Shown here piece after piece: positions 1-4,039 of a stretch of 5,091 nucleotides of DNA. How positions within the stretch are numbered: position 1 is the stretch's first letter; every line of letters begins with the position of its first letter. Source of the stretch: an uncultured Peptococcaceae bacterium (lineage in GTDB: Bacteria; Bacillota; Peptococcia; Peptococcales; Peptococcaceae); contig CALIQN010000112.1 of the NCBI GenBank assembly GCA_938044045.1, positions 1 to 5,091 on the forward strand. The letters run 5' to 3'. Position numbers and translations under genes: made by a program. The notes under the pieces were generated by a model. It was given only the letters and a program-made list of their open reading frames with translations. It was not told the origin of the DNA and ran no database searches.

Positions 1-1
1 T

Positions 2-283
2 GGATTCAAGAACGACCTCAAGCACACTAGAGGTGTTCTCTCTATGGCTAGAGCAATGATGCCAAATAGTGCTGGCTCTCAGTTTTTTATCATGCACAAA
101 AACTCTCCTCATCTCAATGGTGCCTATGCAGCTTTTGGGAAAGTTATCGAAGGTTTTGAAAATGTTCAAAAAATCGCTGAAGTACCAGTGGATAGAGCAG
201 ATAGACCTAGAGAAGACCAAATCATGAAATCTGTCACCGTCGAAACATTTGGAACATTTTACCCAGAACCAAAAACGATGTAA
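2..283 (+). CDS. Peptidyl-prolyl cis-trans isomerase, cyclophilin type (3' part)
   Basis: This is the C-terminal 93 residues of a cyclophilin, an enzyme that catalyses cis-trans isomerisation of X-proline bonds during protein folding. The reading frame is open from base 2, so the gene starts before the window; the internal ATG at 44 is not the start. The visible part begins GFKNDLKHTRGVLSMAR and continues into SAGSQFFIMH. This matches the family signature G-x-LSMA...SQFFI, which carries the active-site Gln and Phe (visible residues 27 and 29). The segment HLNGAYAAFGKVIEG follows and matches the usual LDGxxxxFGKVxEG strand. The position occupied by Trp121 in human cyclophilin A appears to be His here, as in many bacterial cyclophilins. 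A terminator follows the stop within a few bases, so the gene ends its transcription unit and is separate from the tmRNA. It is host chromosomal. No signal peptide can be judged because the N-terminus is missing. Confidence 0.93.
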   Translation, partial: GFKNDLKHTRGVLSMARAMMPNSAGSQFFIMHKNSPHLNGAYAAFGKVIEGFENVQKIAEVPVDRADRPREDQIMKSVTVETFGTFYPEPKTM

Positions 284-285
284 AC

Positions 286-323
286 AAAAGACCTTGTATG
301 TTATCATAGTACAAGGTCTTTTT
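286..323 (+). terminator. Rho-independent terminator of the cyclophilin gene
   Basis: A near-perfect inverted repeat (AAAAGACCTTGTA at 286-298 and TACAAGGTCTTTT from 310) surrounds an 11-base loop and runs into five T residues. It begins three bases after the cyclophilin stop codon and separates that gene from ssrA. Confidence 0.88.
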
Positions 324-333
324 GAAAAGGTAC

Positions 334-362
334 TTGCTAGAAAAATAAGTATATGATAAACT
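334..362 (+). promoter_or_regulatory. Probable sigma-A promoter of ssrA
   Basis: TTGCTA (334-339) and TAAACT (357-362) are separated by 17 bases. Each matches four of six consensus positions. Transcription would start near 369, about 10 bases before the tmRNA 5' end, and RNase P would trim that short leader. A better -10 match, TATGAT at 352-357, has no good -35 partner at the right distance. Some promoter is needed here because a terminator lies directly upstream, but the exact boxes are uncertain. Confidence 0.4.
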
Positions 363-471
363 TTCACCAGTATAATTTGGGGGTGTAATGGTCTCGACGA
401 GGAATGGAATTTGTATTGTAAGCGTGACGAGCTTTCATTAACTCGTAAAACTGATGAACTTAAATTTAACT

Positions 472-504
472 GCTAAAAACGAAAATTTAGCTTTCGCAGC
501 TTAA
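472..504 (+). other. tmRNA proteolysis-tag reading frame
   Basis: The resume codon GCT starts a 10-codon frame encoding AKNENLAFAA, followed by TAA. The C-terminal Ala-Ala with preceding hydrophobic residues is the degron read by ClpXP and related proteases. The N-terminal AKNEN resembles other Bacillota tags. The exact resume codon is inferred from homology to other tmRNAs. Confidence 0.85.
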
Positions 505-700
505 TTCTGCGAACCCTTACTTGCTGTGCCTGAGGTGCAAGCTAAGGGCCAATTATCAGGCAAAGCGCTTTTTGATGCTAATTAGAAAGGCGTTTTCTTA
601 TTATTAGCCTAAAGTGGGATTTATTTGCTTGTTGTTAAACCTACTTTAGCTCAAACAACAAGCTATTCACGTAGAAAGCGATATGAATTATTTTTCGGAC

Positions 701-725
701 AGGGGTTCGACTCCCCTCACCTCCA
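701..725. other. Probable prophage attachment site (ssrA 3' end)
   Basis: Phage-type genes start downstream of the ssrA T-arm and acceptor strand, all facing the tmRNA, with a lysis cassette nearest this end. Tyrosine integrases of phages and islands often use the 3' end of tmRNA or tRNA genes, and the phage copy keeps the RNA gene intact. The crossover is therefore expected within the T-loop to acceptor segment given here, possibly running a few bases past 725. The second copy needed to fix the core lies outside the window, so the boundaries are inferred. Confidence 0.5.
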
Positions 726-758
726 TCTAGGGGCTTTTAAGTGGTTCCAACTGTTGTC

Positions 759-790
759 AAAGTGGCTATAGTAGCCACTTTTTACTTTTT
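759..790 (+). terminator. Rho-independent terminator downstream of ssrA
   Basis: The perfect 10-bp stem AAAGTGGCTA (759-768) and TAGCCACTTT (772-781) has a 3-base loop and is followed by a T-rich run to 790. It lies 33 bases after the tmRNA end and is the natural end of its transcript. If the crossover is inside ssrA, this terminator was supplied by the phage. Confidence 0.85.
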
Positions 791-824
791 TGATGTTTCT
801 AATTATTCCTATTTTTTCTTAAAG

Positions 825-844
825 TTCGTAGCGTTTTCGTAGCG
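825..844. repeat. Tandem 9-bp direct repeat near the attachment site
   Basis: TTCGTAGCG occurs at 825-833 and again at 836-844, with an 11-base period, about one helical turn. It lies about 100 bases from the proposed att core in DNA without genes. Short direct repeats at this distance are typical of arm-type binding sites for tyrosine integrases or excisionases, but that role is inferred. I see nothing else recognisable between the ssrA terminator and the hairpin at 938. Confidence 0.45.
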
Positions 845-930
845 CGGGACTATATCAATTTATAAAAATAATAACTTTTGGGGGATATGCGCAAGGGAAT
901 CATCATTATTCTTACATAAAATAAAAAAAT

Positions 931-971
931 ATATACAAAAAACCACTCTTTTTAAGAGTGGTTTTTATCTT
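931..971. terminator. Bidirectional terminator at the end of the cargo operon
   Basis: The perfect 13-bp stem AAAAACCACTCTT (938-950) and AAGAGTGGTTTTT (954-966) has a 3-base loop. Its A-rich and T-rich arms, with adjoining A/T runs, give a U-tract in both directions. On the minus strand it ends the three-gene cluster whose last stop codon is at 990. On the plus strand it backs up the ssrA terminator. Confidence 0.85.
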
Positions 972-989
972 TATTAAAGTTAAATCTCA

Positions 990-1337
990 TTATATCTTTT
1001 CTATCAAAATTTTTGTAACAGCTGCGCTCCCACGCAAGGCTTGATTGTAAGAGTTGATAATCTCAATTTCAAACTCATCTGTTTGCGCTTTTGCTACCTT
1101 TTTATAATATCCTGACCCAACTTCTTCATAACTCGGTTTTATAATCTCAAGCAAATCATCAGCAATCTCTATTATTAAAACTTCTTTAATACCTGCCTCT
1201 TGTACTTTACTTTTAAAGTCTTCCTCATTGACCACTTGCGCATAGGCAGTTGCAAACTGTTCGTTATCTTCGATTTTAGCGGTAATAATACTCATTTCAT
1301 GATAGCCATCATTTTCTTCAAATACTCTAATAATCAT
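990..1337 (-). CDS. Unidentified 115-residue prophage protein
   Basis: I do not recognise this protein. It is acidic to neutral, has no membrane segment, signal peptide or cysteine, and appears to be a small soluble alpha/beta protein. The N-terminal MIIRVFEENDGYHEMSIITA looks like a beta strand. A central helix-rich stretch (NEEDFKSKVQEAGIKEVLII) is followed by strand-like and turn segments, and the end ALRGSAAVTKILIEKI is basic and amphipathic. I start it at the ATG at 1337. The preceding gene's TAA is separated from this ATG by a single base, which suggests translational coupling. A TTG at 1349 would add four residues but overlaps the preceding gene. It is the last gene of a three-gene minus-strand cluster and is followed by a bidirectional terminator. 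The position next to the attachment site suggests accessory phage cargo; the function is unknown. Confidence 0.75.
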   Translation of the reverse strand: MIIRVFEENDGYHEMSIITAKIEDNEQFATAYAQVVNEEDFKSKVQEAGIKEVLIIEIADDLLEIIKPSYEEVGSGYYKKVAKAQTDEFEIEIINSYNQALRGSAAVTKILIEKI

Positions 1338-1338
1338 T

Positions 1339-1539
1339 TTACTTACCAACTTTCTTATTTCTTTCGCTCATTAAGTTATTAAATTCTGCTAAATCTTCAT
1401 CTTTAATCATATCTCTAATAAAAGACCTCGCTCTACTTTTATACGTTGTATAGCGTACTTGTTCTTTATTGTTTTCTCTATACTTTTTATCAGCCTCTCT
1501 GTTGTAAACTGCTTTACGCTTCTTTTTTTCTTCTGTCAT
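1339..1539 (-). CDS. Small basic prophage protein of a widespread Bacillota phage type
   Basis: This 66-residue, strongly charged and basic protein begins MTEEKKKRKAVYNREADKKY and has an ARSFIRD motif at about residues 37-43, followed by a helix (KDEDLAEFNNLMSERNKKV). From memory it resembles short hypothetical proteins common in Bacillota phages and small plasmids that share 'K-x-RSxARSFI' followed by 'DLxEL'. No function is established to my knowledge. The basic N-terminus and short helices would fit a small DNA- or RNA-binding protein, but that is inference. Its ribosome binding site AAGGGAG lies 10 bases before the ATG at 1539. It is the middle gene of the cargo cluster and is coupled to the next gene through TAAaATG. 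A stable hairpin lies between it and the 289-residue gene upstream. Confidence 0.85.
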   Translation of the reverse strand: MTEEKKKRKAVYNREADKKYRENNKEQVRYTTYKSRARSFIRDMIKDEDLAEFNNLMSERNKKVGK

Positions 1540-1559
1540 TGTCTTCTATCTCCCTTATT

Positions 1560-1592
1560 AGCCAGTCTGCTCATCAACAGACTGGCTTTTTT
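1560..1592 (+). terminator. Hairpin with U-tract on the plus strand
   Basis: The perfect 10-bp stem AGCCAGTCTG (1560-1569) and CAGACTGGCT (1578-1587) has an 8-base loop and is followed by TTTTTT on the plus strand. That is the form of an intrinsic terminator for rightward transcription. On the minus strand, the direction of all nearby genes, the stem is followed by TAATAAGGGAG rather than a U-run. In that direction it is a hairpin in the intercistronic gap just before the ribosome binding site of the 66-residue gene. It may stabilise or partly terminate the mRNA there, or stop antisense transcription. Confidence 0.65.
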
Positions 1593-1594
1593 AT

Positions 1595-2464
1595 CTACAT
1601 TCTTAACGTCATATCTAAATTATTACAGCATTTTTTCACAATTTCTTTTGCTAAATTCTCATCTTTTCCCCTCGTCTCGCAACCCACCACATGCCCAGCG
1701 TCAAACATCATATATTCAAATACATGATACACAACGCCATTTATTTTTAACTCATATCTCCAGCACTCGGTCATGCCATCTTCATCTTGTATTTGAGTTT
1801 TTTGAGACTTAATAGGCGCTTCTAAATTACTTAATAGATCTTCTTGTTCTTGCTTCGCTTCTTCATAAAGTTTAGCTAGCTGTTTTTGCTCTTCTTCTTT
1901 CTTTGATTGTTGCTGTTTTCTTTTTTCAGCTTCTATTTTTAAATACTCTTTAACATCTTCAGCATCTATTTTTAAGTCTTTTACCAAATGGCTTTCTTTT
2001 ATAAAGCCGTTGGAGTTAGCTATGCCCGCTCTTTCAAGCAGTTTTCTCACAACTGCATTTGTAGCATAAAAACCTCTGTGCCACTTATCATCGTCATATT
2101 CGACCTCGATAGATAATTCGCCAGATAAATATTTATCTGTTTCACTCTTAAGAGTTATTTTTTTAGCTTCTTCTTTTGCGCTACATTTACATTCTAATAA
2201 ATTGTGTTCATATTCTGACAAACCTTCAAGGGCGTCAATAATTGCATTGTATTCATCTTTTTCCAGCGCCCAGTAATTTTCTCTTTCGCTATTTTTGAAA
2301 TAAAATAATATTGCATACTGTAAGTTTGCTATTAGTGCTTTGTTTCTTACCTCTGCTTTTCGGCATTTTTCGCCGTTTATAACAGCAGTTAGGATATTTT
2401 TGTGTAAATCATAAAACAATTCGATTTTATTCCCGTTTCTTTCTTTTTCAAAAACCTTTTGCAT
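1595..2464 (-). CDS. Unidentified 289-residue coiled-coil protein, first gene of the cargo operon
   Basis: I do not recognise this family. The N-terminal part (about 1-155) looks globular, with strand-rich segments such as NKIELFYDLHKNILTAVING and SGELSIEVEYDDDKWHRGFYA. Residues about 165-213 are an almost uninterrupted Glu/Lys/Gln-rich helix (KIEAEKRKQQQSKKEEEQ and onward) that should form a coiled coil. The C-terminal part (about 225-289) is a second small domain with WRYELKINGVVYHVFEYM and several cysteines (C234, C262, C279, C280; also C34, C92, C94). There is no signal peptide or membrane helix, so it is presumably cytoplasmic. The start at 2464 has an AAGGAG site 9 bases upstream. A strong promoter with a palindromic operator lies directly upstream, so this gene leads its own regulated transcription unit, separate from the phage late genes. 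That and its place beside the attachment site suggest lysogenic-conversion or phage-exclusion cargo, which is inference only. Confidence 0.87.
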   Translation of the reverse strand: MQKVFEKERNGNKIELFYDLHKNILTAVINGEKCRKAEVRNKALIANLQYAILFYFKNSERENYWALEKDEYNAIIDALEGLSEYEHNLLECKCSAKEEAKKITLKSETDKYLSGELSIEVEYDDDKWHRGFYATNAVVRKLLERAGIANSNGFIKESHLVKDLKIDAEDVKEYLKIEAEKRKQQQSKKEEEQKQLAKLYEEAKQEQEDLLSNLEAPIKSQKTQIQDEDGMTECWRYELKINGVVYHVFEYMMFDAGHVVGCETRGKDENLAKEIVKKCCNNLDMTLRM

Positions 2465-2512
2465 TTTAATCTTCTCCTTTTTTGCTTACTTCTTCGCTCA
2501 TTTCTTGATTAT

Positions 2513-2541
2513 ATTATATCATAGCTGTACAGCTATGTAAA
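2513..2541 (-). promoter_or_regulatory. Strong sigma-A promoter of the three-gene cargo operon
   Basis: Read on the minus strand, TTTACA (2541-2536) and TATAAT (2518-2513) are separated by exactly 17 bases, which matches 11 of 12 consensus positions. Transcription should begin near 2506, giving a leader of about 42 nt before the gene starting at 2464. The promoter lies between a minus-strand terminator (2575-2614) and that gene, so it is the only obvious source of transcription for the cluster. The spacer is fully occupied by a palindrome described separately. Confidence 0.82.
2520..2537. promoter_or_regulatory. 18-bp perfect palindrome, probable repressor operator
   Basis: CATAGCTGTACAGCTATG is its own reverse complement over all 18 bases. 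It covers the last two bases of the -35 box and nearly the whole spacer to the -10 box. A dimeric repressor bound here would exclude RNA polymerase, so the downstream genes are probably kept off until a regulator is released. The regulator is not in the window, and I found no second full copy of the site here. It does not match the Bacillota LexA box (GAAC-N4-GTTC). Confidence 0.7.
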
Positions 2542-2574
2542 GTATTTTTTATAAAATCTTTTATTTTTAAGCAC

Positions 2575-2614
2575 AAAAAAAGAACCTCTTTTCTAATTAA
2601 AGAAAAGAGGTTCT
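2575..2614 (-). terminator. Strong minus-strand terminator upstream of the cargo promoter
   Basis: The perfect 14-bp stem AGAACCTCTTTTCT (2581-2594) and AGAAAAGAGGTTCT (2601-2614) has a 6-base loop. On the minus strand it is followed by seven T residues (2581-2575). No T-run follows on the plus strand, so it works leftward only. It ends whatever starts at the promoter near 2748 and insulates the cargo promoter from upstream readthrough. Confidence 0.9.
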
Positions 2615-2713
2615 AGGTGATACTTTAATAATTTTTAAAAATCTACATTCCAAGATGGATCAATTTGGTAAATCTGAAACTATAAAATTTTACATTACAA
2701 CCTGCTACTATTT
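2575..2713 (-). ncRNA. Candidate small RNA of about 140 nt
   Basis: This stretch has its own minus-strand promoter (TTGACA at 2748-2743) and a strong intrinsic terminator, but no credible reading frame. On the transcribed strand the only ATG codons in the body are followed at once by stop codons (ATG TAA and ATG TAG). The predicted transcript would run from about 2713 to 2575 and is AT-rich before the terminator hairpin. An upstream terminator at 2757-2785 makes it independent of the methyltransferase gene. It does not resemble any RNA family I can name. A regulatory RNA, an antisense RNA or a decayed gene that kept its signals are the options. Confidence 0.45.
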
Positions 2714-2719
2714 ACGTTA

Positions 2720-2748
2720 AATTTAATACATATTATGCTAGATGTCAA
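2720..2748 (-). promoter_or_regulatory. Promoter of the candidate small RNA
   Basis: On the minus strand a perfect TTGACA (2748-2743) is followed after 17 bases by TAAATT (2725-2720), or after 16 bases by TTAAAT; either -10 matches four of six. It begins just after the U-tract of the methyltransferase terminator, so the two units are packed end to end. The -35 is excellent and the -10 only moderate. Confidence 0.55.
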
Positions 2749-2785
2749 TAAAAAATAAGCCCACTACCAGATTGGTAGTGGGCTT
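2749..2785 (-). terminator. Terminator of the adenine methyltransferase gene
   Basis: The 13-bp stem AAGCCCACTACCA (2757-2769) and TGGTAGTGGGCTT (2773-2785) has a 3-base loop, and on the minus strand TTATTTTTTA follows. It lies 17 bases after the methyltransferase stop codon. The plus-strand flank (TTTTGGTTTT) could give weak termination the other way. Its core nearly equals that of the hairpin on the other side of the methyltransferase gene. Confidence 0.87.
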
Positions 2786-2802
2786 TTGGTTTTAATCAAG
2801 AC

Positions 2803-3708
2803 TCACTTAATTAAAAAAGCATACTCAGTACGTTCGCTTATATGTCCGAACATATTTGCTTTTCTAGTAAAATGCGTGAAAGTGCCATTAAGTTTTTCTT
2901 TTATTAAGCTTTCTAAGTGATTGCCTGCTGTTCCCCAAATTAAGAACGTATTATTTTTATCCAGATTTTTCTCAACAAATGCTACTAATCTTTCATTATC
3001 ATCACGTGACCATTCTGTTCCACCACTGCCTAGTGCTGAGTATTGTAAACCTATAATTTTATTATCCGACTTGTTTGTCCTTTTTGTTGTCTCTATGTAT
3101 GGCGGGTCGAGGTGGATAAAACTATTTTCAAACACTTGATATTCATCAAACCAATCATGCGATATTGTAACATTTTCCAATGCTTGATAGTAACGTCTTA
3201 TTTTACTATCTTTTATTGTACTTAAACCTGCATATTTCAGTGAATGGGTAGAACCTTCACAAACGAGATCAAACAGTAAATTTGCAATTGTATTTATGTC
3301 ATTTGAAACTTCTTTTTTCCTATTTAAATCTGTGCGTTGACAACAAGGACATACATGGGCAAATATACTATTATAATTATTTTTTAATTTTGCAAAATAT
3401 GCTTTATCTTTTTTTGCTTCAGCAAGAGACAATCTCCCATTTTCTGTAATTGTGTCTTGTATTTCTTTATAAATCGCTATAGCTTTTTCACTGCCCATAG
3501 CTATGAACGATTCAATGTTTTCGTCTTTTACGTTTGCATAAACTTCTGCATCTTGAAAATTTTCTTTAATATTGATTGGTATAGAAAGAGAGCCAGCAAA
3601 GAGGTCTACAAAAAGATTTTTTTCGCTCTCTTTAAAACTTTTGTGAATAAAATCAAAATATCTGTATTTATTACCGAAGTAGGCAAAAGGGGTCTGTATT
3701 TTTATCAT
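2803..3708 (-). CDS. D12-class DNA adenine-N6 methyltransferase, T4 Dam-like
   Basis: This enzyme transfers a methyl group from S-adenosylmethionine to the N6 of adenine in DNA. The N-terminal TPFAYFGNKYR (residues 6-16) is the motif X region, and FVDLFAGSLSIPINI (33-47) is motif I, the cofactor loop. It closely resembles the FVDLFCGGLSVSLNV of T4 Dam as I remember it. HLDPPY ends at residue 204 and is the catalytic motif IV of the D12 class. The C-terminal ERTEYAFLIK matches the family's final strand. The length of 301 is normal. The region between motifs I and IV, which carries target recognition, has an unusual CPCC cluster (120-123). The target sequence cannot be read from the protein; GATC would be a guess. 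The start at 3708 is fixed by a near-perfect AAAGGAGG site 6 bases upstream. No restriction enzyme gene adjoins it, so it is an orphan phage methylase, perhaps for evading host restriction or controlling phage promoters. Similar hairpins flank it on both sides. Confidence 0.93.
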   Translation of the reverse strand: MIKIQTPFAYFGNKYRYFDFIHKSFKESEKNLFVDLFAGSLSIPINIKENFQDAEVYANVKDENIESFIAMGSEKAIAIYKEIQDTITENGRLSLAEAKKDKAYFAKLKNNYNSIFAHVCPCCQRTDLNRKKEVSNDINTIANLLFDLVCEGSTHSLKYAGLSTIKDSKIRRYYQALENVTISHDWFDEYQVFENSFIHLDPPYIETTKRTNKSDNKIIGLQYSALGSGGTEWSRDDNERLVAFVEKNLDKNNTFLIWGTAGNHLESLIKEKLNGTFTHFTRKANMFGHISERTEYAFLIK

Positions 3709-3722
3709 AAGAAACCTCCTTT

Positions 3723-3761
3723 AATAAAAAAATTAATACCCCCTACCAATCTGGTAGGGGG
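3723..3761 (-). terminator. Terminator after the lysis cassette
   Basis: The 10-bp GC-rich stem CCCCCTACCA (3739-3748) and TGGTAGGGGG (3752-3761) has a 3-base loop, and on the minus strand TATTAATTTTTTTATT follows. It sits 10 bases after the stop of the 87-residue gene and just before the methyltransferase ribosome binding site. No clear promoter follows it, so the methyltransferase may depend on readthrough, with this hairpin lowering its expression relative to the lysis genes. Confidence 0.75.
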
Positions 3762-3771
3762 GCTTTGTTGT

Positions 3772-4035
3772 TTAATAAGCTTTCTGACTGTAAACAACCA
3801 TAGCGCTGTCGGCAGGTGCATTATCGCCTTTATTGCTGTAAAAATGCACTCTTACAGTAATGCCTTTATCTAGCACCATAGCGATTACTTGTTTGTAATT
3901 ACCAACCACCCCATAATCATATGTCATTTGAGTACCTTCCAGTGGTGGGTTGGCTTTCATCTTATTGTACGCTAGGTTTGCAATTGCTGTAACTGTGCTG
4001 TCTTGTACTGTTTTTGCGTGTTGTCTGATTTCCAT
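3772..4035 (-). CDS. Unidentified 87-residue protein downstream of the endolysin
   Basis: I do not recognise this protein. It has no signal peptide, no membrane helix and no cysteine. The first half is helical (MEIRQHAKTVQDSTVTAIANLAYNK begins the protein, given here in part as residues 1-20 and on). The second half alternates in a beta-strand pattern (GNYKQVIAMVLDKGITVRVHFYS). The ATG at 4035 has an AAGGAG site 9 bases upstream that lies inside the end of the endolysin gene, four bases separate the two genes, and both share one orientation. It is therefore the last gene of the lysis transcription unit and is followed directly by a terminator. That linkage suggests a late-expressed phage protein, but no lysis function can be assigned; it has no spanin-like lipoprotein or membrane features. 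Confidence 0.8.
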   Translation of the reverse strand: MEIRQHAKTVQDSTVTAIANLAYNKMKANPPLEGTQMTYDYGVVGNYKQVIAMVLDKGITVRVHFYSNKGDNAPADSAMVVYSQKAY

Positions 4036-4039
4036 TTTT

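Larger units (their letters stand above)
379..725 (+). ncRNA. ssrA: Transfer-messenger RNA (tmRNA)
   Basis: This is a one-piece tmRNA, which rescues stalled ribosomes and tags the unfinished protein for proteolysis (trans-translation with SmpB). The 5' end GGGGGTG (379-385) pairs with CACCTCC (718-724) as a 7-bp acceptor stem. The T-arm is AGGGG, loop TTCGACT, CCCCT (701-717). The tag frame starts with the Ala codon at 472 and ends with TAA at 502-504. The TAA lies in the loop of a stem made by TTCGCAG (493-499) and CTGCGAA (507-513), the expected H5 arrangement. Pseudoknot-type pairing follows, for example CCCTTA (514-519) with TAAGGG. Position 725 is the discriminator A, and the bases after it are TCT, so the terminal CCA is not encoded and must be added enzymatically. 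The length of 347 nt is normal. The gene has its own promoter region and terminator. Its 3' end is probably the phage attachment site. Confidence 0.96.

Noticed and set aside
371..376. Perfect TATAAT just before ssrA taken as its -10 box
   Set aside because: Transcription would start at about 383, inside the acceptor stem, whose first paired base is 379. No -35 lies 17 bases upstream.
887..919. Plus-strand 10-codon frame MRKGIIIILT after GGGGGAT
   Set aside because: The G-run is too close to the ATG for a ribosome binding site, the frame is very short, and nothing supports translation.
726..989. Integrase or excisionase gene beside the attachment site
   Set aside because: No frame of useful length or integrase motif is present on either strand. 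The integrase is expected at the opposite prophage end.
1338..1349. TTG start at 1349 for the 115-residue gene
   Set aside because: It overlaps the preceding gene and adds only MVSK. The ATG at 1337 sits one base after the upstream stop, the same junction type as at the holin.
1446..1812. Long plus-strand frames opposite the cargo genes
   Set aside because: They have leucine/serine/phenylalanine-rich translations of the kind produced by antisense of Lys/Glu-rich genes, have no ribosome binding sites, and cross the hairpin at 1560-1592.
2655..2720. Plus-strand 21-residue frame MDQFGKSETIKFYITTCYYLR
   Set aside because: There is no ribosome binding site or promoter for it, and it lies antisense to the better-supported small RNA unit.
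3457..3873. Plus-strand frame of 138 codons
   Set aside because: It is antisense to the start of the methyltransferase gene, crosses a terminator, and has a Phe/Tyr-rich composition with no family resemblance.
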